Counted from the first letter of the stretch, positions 53,801 through 62,583 are shown. The stretch is 64,000 bases of DNA from Treponema pectinovorum (GCF_900497595.1 NZ_UFQO01000002.1:1-64000), one strand, 5' to 3'. Made by a program: numbers and translations. The notes: generated from the letters alone by a model not told the origin.

Positions 53801-54030
53801 CTTGTCGCAAAACATTCAAAGGCGCAAATCAACAAAAAAACAGGGATAAAAATCGAGCAAAGTCCGTAAACTCCTGTAAAAAGTTTGCCAAACTTGAACA
53901 AAAAAAAGCCGTTTCCTGCAAAAATCCCGACAGCGTCAAAAAGCACGCACAAAAGAGCAACAGAAAAAAAAGCTGCCAGAGAATAAAGTAAAATTCCTGC
54001 AACAGTTGTTATTTTTATATTTTTATTCAT
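50842..54030 (-). CDS. ftsK: DNA translocase FtsK/SpoIIIE
   Basis: 1062 residues from the ATG at 54030 (GGAGC 6 bases upstream). Four membrane helices in the first 150 residues. A very long, acidic Asn/Asp/Glu-rich linker (about 160-570). The motor domain (about 590-960) has LLIAGSTGSGKSVCVNSLIL (Walker A) and YIVIIIDEFADLM (Walker B). A C-terminal winged-helix gamma domain follows: YDQALEIVMQSGKASASYLQ, RRLKIGYNRAARLVEEMEDR, ending PREVIYVP. It pumps chromosomes at the division septum and aids dimer resolution. Confidence 0.95.
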   Translation of the reverse strand: MNKNIKITTVAGILLYSLAAFFSVALLCVLFDAVGIFAGNGFFLFKFGKLFTGVYGLCSIFIPVFLLICAFECFATRWRVRNGVLLLGSIVPFFTLDALEHLCRIFIANDSGDILAMKLAASLFTGGIIVAVEYLIFSIIGEAVESSILQKKNGGLTEKNLRDENANDKSANDGNADFGDENANANVGDGTADSGVAGEEISGGKKANDNLLNESIVEGEKDIAGEEQILPKKNSIGSGENNIEKNPFENIFDEQDKEEKFSELLIGETSETFVPKNADDENSGENDDAVEDTKSGGTAENTESSSGENAEENPGENTENFLFEDFSYKAEPNGDEFLKSQSSCLNGDSDFTEENIVSDEQVKSDGVFLEDETEEKSDVEDGENANISDKSDEVCDENINNTNDEIDAENDYEKGVSENTETLDDFSDLDFYNDEVAKGEDGFGDDVEIENSDGNDDLLNFVEKRNSSFESIFEQMRSDAEKNPVLSKTAGQSNSFGDGNGGKNTGISDRETLAESSTSKNKNSALENLEFDPTAAPVVDCNGLPYGTAVPLDIKDNSFEEIAMAKKDSTPLSFAQKAVAVEKKSLPKKNLINYKIPIEGILQTYDNGEYWIIDEATRKKALDLKQTLAEFNIEVEVTGIRKGPVVTMFEVLPAPGVNVNKIRSLQDNIALRLAAISVRIVSPIPGKSAVGIEIPNKTRAIVSFREILENKNTLFDKMAIPVILGKDISGEPQVIDLAKTPHLLIAGSTGSGKSVCVNSLILSILYKRNPAQVKLILIDPKVVELKLYNDIPHLLTPVITEPKKALQALQYCICEMERRYALLDNMGVRDITSYNRRISERKLMQEKLPYIVIIIDEFADLMATTGKELESNVARLAAMSRAVGIHLVLATQRPSVNVITGLIKANIPSRIAFMVASRTDSNIIIDQIGAEKLLGKGDMLYASATDPFPVRIQGTLVSDDEVEKVVECVKQYGEPDYIDDEIFVEDEDDSDQNLALFSDGEDSLYDQALEIVMQSGKASASYLQRRLKIGYNRAARLVEEMEDRGIVGPQNGSKPREVIYVP

Positions 54031-54107
54031 CAAAAAGCTCCAGAGAGAAATTTCAATCAAATCTACTCCACAATTATCGGTAAAAAAAAACTTTTATTTA
54101 GAATGAT

Positions 54108-54215
54108 TTACCACACCTTTTTACCGCAACCGTCCGTTCGGGGTTCGCTAACGCTCATCCGCTTCGTCGTAAACTCCTCAGCGGACTTGCGCCCCTACCG
54201 CACGGGGTAAGTTTT
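54108..54215. repeat. Dispersed GC-rich repeat, diverged copy
   Basis: Reads CCGTTCGGGGTTCGCTAACG, CTCATCCGCTTCGTCG, ending CCCCTACCGCACGGGGTAAG with a CCCC/GGGG stem. It shares GGGGTTC-GCTA and CGCTCAT words with the copies at 19.4, 33.3, 36.6 and 40.7 kb. It fills most of the 267-base gap upstream of FtsK. Confidence 0.6.
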
Positions 54216-54297
54216 GTGGTCAAATAAAAAGTTACTTGTCCCGCCTGAATACAAAAAAGTATAATAGAAAAAACACAAACAAAAAAACAACAGCACA

Positions 54298-55242
54298 ATG
54301 AATAATTTTAAATGCCATTTTTGCACCAACTGCAATGGAACAGGTTGCATAGGGCAACTTCCAGGAATGGGCGGTGTAGAACGAAACATAAATTTTCGCC
54401 TCAACTGCGACGGCTGGGAAGTCTGCCGCAAAGAAAATCCACTCCTGTTCGTAAATTTTTTAGAACGTGCAATCACAGACCGCATTCCCAAAATAAGCCT
54501 CGCTCCAATGACAGGCGCAGTAGAAAATATAGGCTTTAACGACGAAGAACTTTATTACAGGGAAATTTTCTCCTGCATACATAAGTGCGGAGTTGGATTG
54601 TGCGCTGGCGACGGATATCCAGACGAAAAAATAAAATACGGAATAAAAGCTGTAAAAAATTTGCAAAAAACGGACAAAAAGGCAAAGGCTGTTTTTTTTA
54701 TCAAACCCTTTGAAAATAAAAAAATCTTTGAACACATAGAGATGTGCCTTCCTTATGCAAGTGCAATCGGAATCGACATAGATTCATATAACATCGCCAC
54801 AATGAAAAAGCTCGTAAATTTAGAAAAAAAAACGCCTTCTCAATTAAAGCAGATAAAAGATTATCTTAAAGAAAAAGGAAAACCGTTTATCATAAAAGGC
54901 ATTTTTAACACAGAAGACATAAAACTTTTAGAAGAATTGCGCCCAGATTGTGCATACATATCAAACCATGGTGGCAGAATAGAAACACGCATAGGTTCAA
55001 CCGCAGAATTTTTGCAAAACTTTGCAGAGCAGATAAAAAACTACACAGACGAAATTTGGGTAGACGGTGGCATAAGAAGTCCGCTTGATATAGCAACCGC
55101 GATGGCATTTGGAGCAGACCGAGTTTTAATCGGTCGCCCCTTTGTAACCGCCTTCTGCAAATCCGGCGAAAAAGGCGTATGCAAAAAAGCCCTTGAATTT
55201 ACACTGTTGCAAACCGCCCAGCTCAATAATCTAACGCTTTAA
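54298..55242 (+). CDS. FMN-dependent alpha-hydroxy-acid oxidase/dehydrogenase-like protein
   Basis: 314 residues. TIM-barrel flavoprotein of the LldD/isopentenyl isomerase type 2 relative: ISLAPMTGAVENIGFNDEEL near residue 62, PFIIKGIF (Lys), YISNHGGR (His-Gly-Gly-Arg catalytic/FMN segment), VDGGIRSPLDIATAMAFGA and VLIGRPF (phosphate binding). The N-terminus has four cysteines, CHFCTNCNGTGCIG, before the barrel, like a small zinc or cluster site. Substrate unknown. Shorter than typical lactate oxidases (about 350-380). Confidence 0.78.
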   Translation: MNNFKCHFCTNCNGTGCIGQLPGMGGVERNINFRLNCDGWEVCRKENPLLFVNFLERAITDRIPKISLAPMTGAVENIGFNDEELYYREIFSCIHKCGVGLCAGDGYPDEKIKYGIKAVKNLQKTDKKAKAVFFIKPFENKKIFEHIEMCLPYASAIGIDIDSYNIATMKKLVNLEKKTPSQLKQIKDYLKEKGKPFIIKGIFNTEDIKLLEELRPDCAYISNHGGRIETRIGSTAEFLQNFAEQIKNYTDEIWVDGGIRSPLDIATAMAFGADRVLIGRPFVTAFCKSGEKGVCKKALEFTLLQTAQLNNLTL

Positions 55243-55298
55243 CAGCATATAAAGAAAAGAGAAAATCGAATATCAAATTAAATTATCCGAAAAAAATA

Positions 55299-55325
55299 GG
55301 CTGCTCCTTTTCAAAAAGAACAGCC
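55299..55325 (-). terminator. Terminator of pheS
   Basis: Leftward: GGCTGTTC and GAGCAGCC-type arms (GGCTGTTCTTTTTGAAAAGG then AGCAGCC) followed by TATTTTTTT. It lies between convergent pheS and the FMN enzyme gene, and may serve both. Confidence 0.8.
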
Positions 55326-55334
55326 ATCTTCATT

Positions 55335-56891
55335 TTAGAATTTCGCTTTTCGAAGTCTTACTTCTTCAATATCTTCGCTAAACAATTCTCTTAAATCGTT
55401 TAAGCCCAAAGCCATCAAAGCCATGCGGTCAATTCCCATTCCCCAAGCAAGAACCGGACAATCAAGCCCCTGTGCCTTTGTAACTTCTGGTCTAAAAATT
55501 CCTGCACCACCAAGTTCAAACCAACCTAAAACCGGATGCTTTATATGAACTTCTACAGACGGCTCTGTAAACGGAAAATAACCTGGAACATATTTTACTT
55601 CCGTAGCACCAGCAACTTCTGTAGCAAACATCTCAAGCATGCCGAGCAGAGTGCGCAAATTCACATCTTCGCCTGCAATTATTCCTTCTGTCTGGTAAAA
55701 GTCAGAAAGGTGAGTTGCATCAACTTTGTCGTATCTAAAACATCTTGCAATTCCAAAATATTTTCCTGGAACCTCTGCATTATGCAACTGATGTGCCGAA
55801 AGAACTGTTCCCTGAGAACGCAATACAAGCCTTCGTGTAAATTCGTGGTCAAAGTCGTAGTTCCAGCCACGGCTTCCAGTGTTTCCGCCGTCTTTGTGTG
55901 CGGCTGCAACATTAGAAAGCCAAGGCTCTTCTATAGATTTTGCATAAGTTGGATTTTTTATTCGATAAACATCGTGAATATCGCGGGCAGCATGGAACTG
56001 TGGCATAAACAAAGCGTCGCCGTTCCAGAATTCTGTTTCAACAAGCGGTCCGTCGTATTCTTTAAATCCAAGCGAACACAATTTATCCTTTACATGTTCA
56101 AGAAATTGTACGTAAGGGTTTGTTCGTCCCGGAATTATGCGAGCTGGAGGAATTGCAATGTTATATCCGCGGAAAGTTCCTTTTTTCCAATCACCGCTTT
56201 CGAGCATTTTTGGCGTTAATTCACCAATTTCGTTCCCTGTTATTCCCGCAGTTTTCAGAGCGTCCAAAATCTTTTTAGACGCAGATGTGAGTTTATAGAT
56301 TACGGTTTCTCTGTCGATTATTTTAAATGCACTGTCTGCTGCACCTCTTTTTTTTGCATAAGGGGCGATTGCATCCTGCTCTTCTTTTGTAAGGGAAGAA
56401 CTTTCGATTTGACCATTTTGCGATTCAGCTGCAATTTTTAAAAGTTTTGCTGCAAGTTTTATCCTTGCAGGAATCTCTGCTCCAGTGTATTCGACTTTTT
56501 TTTCTGCATTCATCTTTAAAATGCCGTCTTTAGAAAGAGGTCCAAACGCAGAGCCAACATCTTTTTGTTCAAGACCTGCTCCATTTGCAATTTCTGGCAG
56601 AGTCTTTGCTCCGTTTGATTTTACGTAAGAAATTATCCTTTCTTCGGGAGTTCCGTTTTTTGCATATTCGCGCCCCAAATCTGTAATTTCATAAAAAGTA
56701 TGAGGTGTTCGACTAAAGACATTCAAAAGTTCCTTTCCGCCAAGCCAGCTAAATGCCTGATTTGCATGCCCTTCTTTATAATCCAATTCTTTTTGAAGTT
56801 TTTCAGAAGTTAATTCATCTTTTTCGTTATATTTTAAAAGAACTTTGATTTCCAGCGGATGAAGATTTTTAATGATGTTTTGAATATCCAT
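55335..56891 (-). CDS. pheS: Phenylalanyl-tRNA synthetase alpha subunit, archaeal/eukaryotic-type
   Basis: 518 residues from the ATG at 56891. A TTG at 56915 is possible but lacks support. The N-terminal 220 residues hold winged-helix-like repeats (EHEVNQ-type DNA/RNA binding), followed by the class II core: HPLQFLEHVKD-like segment (PYVQFLEHVKDKL), FKEYDGPLVETEFWNGDALF, AHKDGGNTGSRGWNYD, FRYDKVDATHLSDFYQTEG and GMGIDRMAL. This is the longer archaeal/eukaryotic form; bacterial PheS is about 330-350 residues. Spirochaetes are known to have this type. The beta subunit PheT is not in the window. Confidence 0.95.
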   Translation of the reverse strand: MDIQNIIKNLHPLEIKVLLKYNEKDELTSEKLQKELDYKEGHANQAFSWLGGKELLNVFSRTPHTFYEITDLGREYAKNGTPEERIISYVKSNGAKTLPEIANGAGLEQKDVGSAFGPLSKDGILKMNAEKKVEYTGAEIPARIKLAAKLLKIAAESQNGQIESSSLTKEEQDAIAPYAKKRGAADSAFKIIDRETVIYKLTSASKKILDALKTAGITGNEIGELTPKMLESGDWKKGTFRGYNIAIPPARIIPGRTNPYVQFLEHVKDKLCSLGFKEYDGPLVETEFWNGDALFMPQFHAARDIHDVYRIKNPTYAKSIEEPWLSNVAAAHKDGGNTGSRGWNYDFDHEFTRRLVLRSQGTVLSAHQLHNAEVPGKYFGIARCFRYDKVDATHLSDFYQTEGIIAGEDVNLRTLLGMLEMFATEVAGATEVKYVPGYFPFTEPSVEVHIKHPVLGWFELGGAGIFRPEVTKAQGLDCPVLAWGMGIDRMALMALGLNDLRELFSEDIEEVRLRKAKF

Positions 56892-56994
56892 TTTTAATTT
56901 TCCAATTTTACTCAAAGCGGACTTTTTCGAACTTTAAGATTTGAATTTGCAATTTTGGTCATTTCGATTTGTCCAATGACCTTATAAAAAATTT

Positions 56995-57021
56995 GAGCCA
57001 GTCTCCAGAGGAAACCAGCTC
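56995..57021 (-). terminator. Terminator of the seven-gene operon
   Basis: Leftward: GAGCTGGTTTCC-TCT-GGAGACTGGCTC, 12 pairs with three G-U, followed by AAATTTTTTATAAGG. It lies 24-50 bases past the stop of the 130-residue exported protein. Confidence 0.85.
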
Positions 57022-57044
57022 TATATTTTTATTCAAGATTTTTT

Positions 57045-57437
57045 CTATCGTTGAAACCTTACATAAGACTGGTACATAGCCCACTTAAAGCCTGTCTTCT
57101 CGTCTTTGTAATATTTTACGGAATCGCGCTTCATATATTTATAACTAAAATAGTTATTCTGTTCCTGAAAATCCTTTAGAACCGCAAGTGCCGTGTTCAT
57201 CGCTTCGCCTTGATCAAAAGCAACTGCATGGCAGGTATAATAAAGGCGAACTTCATCCGTAAGTGGAGTATACTCCAATTGAACCTTTGCTGTTTTATTT
57301 GTTACATGCTGGTCTTCGGGAACAATCGTAACCGTTTCGTTTCCAACAGGGTCTTTTAACAAATCTCCAACTTCATCTGCAAAAGCAAGCCCTAAAAGAC
57401 AAACAAAAGTTGCTGTGAGTGCAAAAAATTTCTTCAT
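57045..57437 (-). CDS. Small exported protein of unknown function
   Basis: 130 residues from the ATG at 57437 (GGGGG just upstream), after MKKFFALTATFVCLLGLAFA, a signal peptide ending in AFA. Mature part of about 110 residues is beta-rich at the start (KVQLEYTPLTDEVRLYYTCH) with a single cysteine and a helix (MNTALAVLKDFQEQNNYF). Not recognised. Last gene of the operon, 20 bases after the other exported protein. Confidence 0.72.
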   Translation of the reverse strand: MKKFFALTATFVCLLGLAFADEVGDLLKDPVGNETVTIVPEDQHVTNKTAKVQLEYTPLTDEVRLYYTCHAVAFDQGEAMNTALAVLKDFQEQNNYFSYKYMKRDSVKYYKDEKTGFKWAMYQSYVRFQR

Positions 57438-57457
57438 TATAGCCCCCAAAATCGAAT

Positions 57458-58171
57458 TTAAAAAATCCTATACTCAGTTATTCTATCTGTTTCCATAAAA
57501 AAATCAAGCATAACCCTATATCGCCCTGCTTCAACACCTATAAGCGGAGAAGAAGAAATCAAAAGTCGTAAAGAAATTTCCTTGGGTTTGTTTTTTATTC
57601 TCGAGCGCCAATATTCGCGAACTGCATTTTTTACCGCTTGCTCACACGCTTGCTTTATGCCTTCAAAACCGTCTTCAAGTTTTCCGTATCCGACTCCTCG
57701 AATTTTAGGATTATTTATGCTTTTCCATGAATTATAAAGATTTATTTGACTTGCACTTCGCTTAAATTCAACGCGGCAATAAAGTCTGTCATCTTTGGAA
57801 GCAACATTCTCATATTGAATTGAATTTAATTCTTTTTCCGTCAATTCTTGAACTGTCGAAAAATCTATGTATTCTTTTACTGCGCGCGTTTTGTCGTAAG
57901 GCGTATAGTCGATTTTCCAACCGTAAAGCATTCCTTGAACAAAAAACGGTCCAGTTTTTTTTAGCCTGCTTACTGCAAGCGAATATGGATTTTCATTTTC
58001 GTCCTGTTCTGCAAAGTCAACTTTTCCTTCTTGCCAATTAATTCCTGGATATGCTTCTTTTTCTGCCCACAAAAGAATCTGAATTTTTTGTTCCTGATTT
58101 ACGCTTTGTGCCGAACAAATTGCAGAAAAAAACGATAAAGCAAAAAATATTAAAAATAAGCGTTTTTCCAT
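57458..58171 (-). CDS. Exported protein of unknown function
   Basis: 237 residues from the ATG at 58171, which overlaps the rhomboid gene by 22 bases. Signal peptide KRLFLIFFALSFFSAICSA. The C-terminal part contains GVGYGKLEDGFEGIKQACEQ and AVKNAVREYWRSRIKNKPKE, a pattern of a periplasmic alpha/beta domain with a large charged surface. No family recognised. With its neighbour it may be a substrate or partner of rhomboid. Confidence 0.7.
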   Translation of the reverse strand: MEKRLFLIFFALSFFSAICSAQSVNQEQKIQILLWAEKEAYPGINWQEGKVDFAEQDENENPYSLAVSRLKKTGPFFVQGMLYGWKIDYTPYDKTRAVKEYIDFSTVQELTEKELNSIQYENVASKDDRLYCRVEFKRSASQINLYNSWKSINNPKIRGVGYGKLEDGFEGIKQACEQAVKNAVREYWRSRIKNKPKEISLRLLISSSPLIGVEAGRYRVMLDFFMETDRITEYRIF

Positions 58172-58785
58172 ACTTTTATAGGATTTATTCCCATCCGAAC
58201 AAGAAAATACAACCAGCAAAAACCAAAACCTGCAAGGTGAACAGAATGTGCAACTCCGCTACGCATTCCTAAAAAATGACTGAAAAATTCGATTATCGCA
58301 TAAGCAACAACCAGCACTGGAGCTGGAACAGGGATCAAGCCCCAAATAAATATTCTACTTTTTGGAAAAACAACCGCATAGGCAAGCAAAACTGCATAAA
58401 CTGCCCCACTTGCACCTAATAAAATTATACGCCACTGCCCAGTGAAAAAATAAACCGCAAGCGAAAAAAGTCCGCACAAAGTTCCAATTAAAAGATACAT
58501 CAATAAAAATTCTTTTGTTCCCAAAGCCTTTTCTATTGAAAGTCCAAAAAAGAAAAGTCCCAGCATATTAAAAAAAAGATGCTGAAAATTCCCATGGACG
58601 AACATATATGTAAAGGGTTGCCAGTACATTTTTCCACCAATGCAGTTATAAACATTTAATGAAAGAATGTAACTCAAACTTGGAATAACCTGCTGGATAA
58701 GGAAAATCGCTGTATTGATTAAGATGATTGCGAGAGTTGCATTTTTAAAACTGTAGGAAAAAGGTTTTCGTATTATTGATGCCAT
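58150..58785 (-). CDS. Rhomboid-family intramembrane serine protease
   Basis: 211 residues, six or so membrane helices. Catalytic serine in LLGASGAVYAVLLAYAV (GxSG) and histidine in HSVHLAGFGFCWLYFLV. The loop after helix 1 (YWQPFTYMFVHGNFQHLFFN) matches the rhomboid WR/HxxxHxxxN region. It cuts membrane proteins within the bilayer. It lies 3 bases after the diguanylate cyclase stop and before two exported proteins. Confidence 0.93.
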   Translation of the reverse strand: MASIIRKPFSYSFKNATLAIILINTAIFLIQQVIPSLSYILSLNVYNCIGGKMYWQPFTYMFVHGNFQHLFFNMLGLFFFGLSIEKALGTKEFLLMYLLIGTLCGLFSLAVYFFTGQWRIILLGASGAVYAVLLAYAVVFPKSRIFIWGLIPVPAPVLVVAYAIIEFFSHFLGMRSGVAHSVHLAGFGFCWLYFLVRMGINPIKVWKNAYF

Positions 58786-58788
58786 TCT

Positions 58789-59919
58789 TTAGTCCGCTAT
58801 TTTTATTTCTGAAATAAGTTTTTGATCTGCAAGAGTAACTCGGTTTCTTCCATTTCGTTTTGAAATATAAAGTGCCTGATCCGCTTGGTCAACGAGTTGT
58901 TTAGGAGAAGTAACAGGGTTAGTTTTAGAGTTAAATACGGTAACTCCCACCGAAATCGTAACTTTTACATGCTGATTTTCATAACAAAAATCGTACTCTT
59001 CAACATGGCAGCGAATTCTTTCTGCAACTGTCATTGCATCATCCTTATCTGTATTGTCGAGCATAACGGTAAATTCTTCGCCACCGTAACGGCTTGCAAC
59101 GTCTTTTGCTCTTATGCACGAGCGGATAATTTTTGCAACGGTCTGTAAAACATAATCTCCACAAGAATGCCCATAGGAATCGTTAAATCTTTTAAAAAAA
59201 TCTATATCAAACATGATTACAGCAAGAGGAAGACTTTGAGCAAGTGCAAAATCAAGTTTATCGGCAAGCGCATTATAAAAAAAATATTTTAATTTTAAAT
59301 GCGTCATCATATCGGTAGAAGAGCGTTCAAGCAAAACTGAATTATAAATTGCAATCGCTGCAAGATTTGCAATCGTTAAAATCTGCTCTTTTTCATATGA
59401 ACTGTAACCGCTTTCTTGAGGGAGCGTTATCCTTTCGCCAAAAATTAAAATTCCATCAAGGTGATTTTTTTGAACAAGAGGGACGATTAACGAAGTTTTT
59501 AAAGAACCAACCGCCTCGATATTTGTATCCGCTGGAATTTCCATTTTTAATTCTTCTAATGTAAAAACTTTGTCGCCCTTTGTAATTAAGTGAACTAAAG
59601 GATTATTTGTTGGAATTTTATACATTATGCTCTTGTCAACTTCAAGCCCATTATAGTTTTTGTCCAAAATAAATTGATCTGAATCTAAGGCATCCAAAAC
59701 GAAAAGTCCTGCGCCCAAAACTCTAAATTGTCCCATGCAAGTGTACAAAATAGATTCTATCAACTGCGAAAATTCTATAGTTGAGCAAAGCGAGCGCGAA
59801 ATTTCCAAAAGCTGTTTTAAATCGTAAATTCTTTTTTCGTATTGCTGGGCAATTTCATCATATTTAACAACTTCGCTGTATTCTGACGGAAAATCAGTCT
59901 GCGTAGTATATTGGGTCAC
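58789..59919 (-). CDS. GAF-GGDEF diguanylate cyclase
   Basis: 376 residues. An N-terminal coiled coil (EIAQQYEKRIYDLKQLLEIS) leads into a GAF domain (about 45-195) and a GGDEF domain (about 205-365) with RYGGEEF at the active site and RAKD, a c-di-GMP inhibitory site, five residues before it. MFDIDFFKRFNDSYGHSCGD is the metal-binding strand. It would make c-di-GMP in response to a ligand or redox signal through GAF. It overlaps the upstream DUF5312 gene by 4 bases. Confidence 0.94.
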   Translation of the reverse strand: MTQYTTQTDFPSEYSEVVKYDEIAQQYEKRIYDLKQLLEISRSLCSTIEFSQLIESILYTCMGQFRVLGAGLFVLDALDSDQFILDKNYNGLEVDKSIMYKIPTNNPLVHLITKGDKVFTLEELKMEIPADTNIEAVGSLKTSLIVPLVQKNHLDGILIFGERITLPQESGYSSYEKEQILTIANLAAIAIYNSVLLERSSTDMMTHLKLKYFFYNALADKLDFALAQSLPLAVIMFDIDFFKRFNDSYGHSCGDYVLQTVAKIIRSCIRAKDVASRYGGEEFTVMLDNTDKDDAMTVAERIRCHVEEYDFCYENQHVKVTISVGVTVFNSKTNPVTSPKQLVDQADQALYISKRNGRNRVTLADQKLISEIKIAD

Positions 59920-61499
59920 TTTCTTTCTACCTCGCCCATTATTGCATAATTCTTCATTATACCCAAAAATGTTGTCCAGTTTTCAAATTCTTGTTCAAGT
60001 TTTGAAGCATTCTCTCGATTTCTTGAAGAACCCAGCAAAACTTTTATATTAGAAACTAGGCTTGGGGTTGTTTTTTTTGAATCAATCAAAATTTCTTCAA
60101 TTTGCTTGTAAAGACCAAAAAATTCCGTGCTCAAATCCTGCACAATTTTATGCGCTTGTTCGTTTATAGTATCGACAGAAGTTTCCAGTTTTTTTATAAA
60201 ATCCGCATCTCTCCTTCCGTCGCGAATGTAACCTTCGATTATGATTTGGTCATTTTCTTCGCCACGTTCAAACGATTTTTCAAAAACTTCAATTTCATTC
60301 AAACTTTCTACACAGGAATAAACTTGACTTGCAAACTCTGATTTTTGAACAGAATTCTCAAAAAATCCTTCTATAACTATGTCATCCAAAAGAGAGCGAA
60401 TTTTTTCATCAAAGAATACGTTTATAAAAGTTTTTAAAATCTGTAACGGAGTAATCCAGGTGTAAGACTTTGTACTGTTCGAATGAATTTTTTCGCTGCT
60501 TTCTTCGTTATAGCCCTTCAATTCCAAAAGGCTTCGTTCTCCAAACAACTGTTTTAAATCCACAGAAATCGTATTATCTTTTATTTCTGATTTTATCCGC
60601 GTTTCATCCGAAATAAATTTTTCTTGAAGATGTGAAGCAAATTTTTGTCTTGCATTTATCTTATATGAAGCAGTTGGAGGAACAAAATCCGCATCTTTTT
60701 TTGCAACTCTGGCAAGTTTTAAAAGTATATCTCCAGTTAAATATTTTGAAAGCACAGTGTTAATCTTTTTTAAAGCTGAAAAATATGTATTCGAATCGTC
60801 TACAGAAACAACTTTTCCGTGTCGAATATTCAAAAGTGCAGTTAAAGCCCGACCAACAGAGGTCGTTATCTTTAGATTTGCTGCAAGATAATAAAAATCT
60901 TGAAGATATGCGGAAAGCGACTCCAAAGAGCAAGGTGCAAACGCTGGCTGGTAATCTGGAATAAGACCTGTATAAGCCGGATCAAAATTGTGGATAAGCG
61001 AAATGTAATTAAAACGGCAGAAATCTGTAAGTTGATTCAACTTCGAAATAACTTCATCAATTTTTATAAAATCCGGAGTATTCAATTCTTTTATTAAAAA
61101 CTCAAGAGTGTGTTTTTGATTTTCAAAAACTCTGCTCATAGGAAGTTTTGAATCTATAACTTCTTGTTTTCGCTTTTCTACGCTCAAATTTTCAAGTTTT
61201 TCCTGACTTGCGCCTGTAAATCCCGTGAGCAACAGCTGATTTTCATAATGCTCTTTTCTTTTTAAATCTTCTCCACTTATAGTTGCAGAAAGCAAATCTC
61301 CGACAGGCTTTGTATTTTCATATAGAATTCTAAAGAGTTCTGCAAAATTTGGCTGCAAAAGCCCATCTTTATATATGCTAGGTTGAAATGCCTTTAACTC
61401 GTTTTGAATTTTATGCAAAGCCTGCTTTTTTTTGACTTCTGGGGATGAACCCATAAAAATTGATTCTAAAAGGTTTGCAATAAAAGAAAAAATCCCCAT
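59916..61499 (-). CDS. DUF5312-like protein
   Basis: 527 residues, mostly alpha-helical, no membrane segment apart from the hydrophobic start IFSFIANLLESIFMGSSP. I recognise only its similarity to a Treponema-restricted uncharacterised family (DUF5312). Overlaps the diguanylate cyclase by 4 bases, so the two are coupled and may be functionally tied. The first 20 residues could associate with the membrane. No catalytic motif seen. Confidence 0.7.
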   Translation of the reverse strand: MGIFSFIANLLESIFMGSSPEVKKKQALHKIQNELKAFQPSIYKDGLLQPNFAELFRILYENTKPVGDLLSATISGEDLKRKEHYENQLLLTGFTGASQEKLENLSVEKRKQEVIDSKLPMSRVFENQKHTLEFLIKELNTPDFIKIDEVISKLNQLTDFCRFNYISLIHNFDPAYTGLIPDYQPAFAPCSLESLSAYLQDFYYLAANLKITTSVGRALTALLNIRHGKVVSVDDSNTYFSALKKINTVLSKYLTGDILLKLARVAKKDADFVPPTASYKINARQKFASHLQEKFISDETRIKSEIKDNTISVDLKQLFGERSLLELKGYNEESSEKIHSNSTKSYTWITPLQILKTFINVFFDEKIRSLLDDIVIEGFFENSVQKSEFASQVYSCVESLNEIEVFEKSFERGEENDQIIIEGYIRDGRRDADFIKKLETSVDTINEQAHKIVQDLSTEFFGLYKQIEEILIDSKKTTPSLVSNIKVLLGSSRNRENASKLEQEFENWTTFLGIMKNYAIMGEVERK

Positions 61500-61539
61500 A
61501 CGAAATATTTTAGGGTTAAAAGTAAGATTTTACAAGGTT

Positions 61540-62583
61540 TTACGACAGATATGGCTCCAACACAGCCTTAAATTCTTCCTGAGTTGAACATTGTATAACT
61601 TTTAATCGCAGTTCTTTTGCACCGTCAAACCCTTTAATATAGTTGCTGAACCTGCCGCGCATTTTCATGCAAGCACCTTTTTCTCCAATAGTACAAACCA
61701 AAAGTTGCATTTCTTTAAAACCGAGGGCGAGGCTTTCTTTTAGCGAAATTTCGCATTCTTTTCCAGTTGTAAGATATTCTTTTACCCTTTTAAAGATGAG
61801 TGGATTTCCCTGTGCTGCACGCCCAATCATAATTCCATCGCAAAGCGTTTGTTCAAACATCATTTTTGCATCTTGCGGCGATTTTACATCTCCGTTTCCA
61901 AAAACCAAAATTCGCCTGTCGACATATTGAACCAAATCACGAATCGCATTCCAATCGGCTTTTCCGCCATAGCCTTGAACTGTCGTTCTTCCATGCAGCG
62001 TTATTGCAGACGCTCCTGCACTTATCGCAGAGTCCGCACATTCTTTATACGTAAGATGAGAAGAATCCCAGCCTGTTCTAATTTTTACCGTTACAGGAAC
62101 AGTTCCTTTTACAGACGATTGGAGCCCTAATTCATCTTTGCGCTCACCTTTAAAATTTTCTACCGCCTGAACAACCGCTTTTGTTATTGAATAGAGTTTT
62201 TCTGGATTCCGAATTAGAGCACTGCCAGCACCAGTTTTTGTAACTTTTGGAACAGGACAGCCACAATTTATGTCTATGCATTCGCACGAAGTATTTGCCA
62301 GAACAATCTTTGCGGCTTCCGCCATAGTGTCTTCATTTGAGCCAAAAATTTGAACCGCATACGCTTTTTCGTTTTTTAAACGAGACATCATAGCAAAAGT
62401 TTTTTTATTGTCGCGCACCAGAGCTTCGCTGCTTATCAATTCTGTATAGCCAAAATCCATTCCACAGTCCGCACAGATGCTACGATATGCAGCATCGGAA
62501 AAATCCGCCATTGGAGCAAGAAAAATATTTCCGTTTAAAAAGAGATTTCCAATCTGTACAGGATGATAAAAAGGATTGTACAT
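61540..62583 (-). CDS. dusB: tRNA-dihydrouridine synthase (DusB-type)
   Basis: 347 residues from the ATG at 62583; no strong ribosome site is visible. FLAPMADFSDAAYRSICADC opens the FMN TIM barrel, the catalytic cysteine sits in DINCGCPVPKVTKTGAGSAL, KIRTGWD follows, and ITLHGRTTVQGYGG precedes IMIGRAAQGNP. A helical C-terminal tRNA-binding domain follows. Reduces uridines in tRNA. It lies 30 bases after tatD and starts the chain of coupled genes to rhomboid. Confidence 0.93.
   Translation of the reverse strand: MYNPFYHPVQIGNLFLNGNIFLAPMADFSDAAYRSICADCGMDFGYTELISSEALVRDNKKTFAMMSRLKNEKAYAVQIFGSNEDTMAEAAKIVLANTSCECIDINCGCPVPKVTKTGAGSALIRNPEKLYSITKAVVQAVENFKGERKDELGLQSSVKGTVPVTVKIRTGWDSSHLTYKECADSAISAGASAITLHGRTTVQGYGGKADWNAIRDLVQYVDRRILVFGNGDVKSPQDAKMMFEQTLCDGIMIGRAAQGNPLIFKRVKEYLTTGKECEISLKESLALGFKEMQLLVCTIGEKGACMKMRGRFSNYIKGFDGAKELRLKVIQCSTQEEFKAVLEPYLS

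Noticed and set aside
55536-56219. 227-codon rightward frame opposite pheS
   Set aside because: Antisense shadow of the synthetase core, Cys/Phe/Ser-rich, with no start signal.
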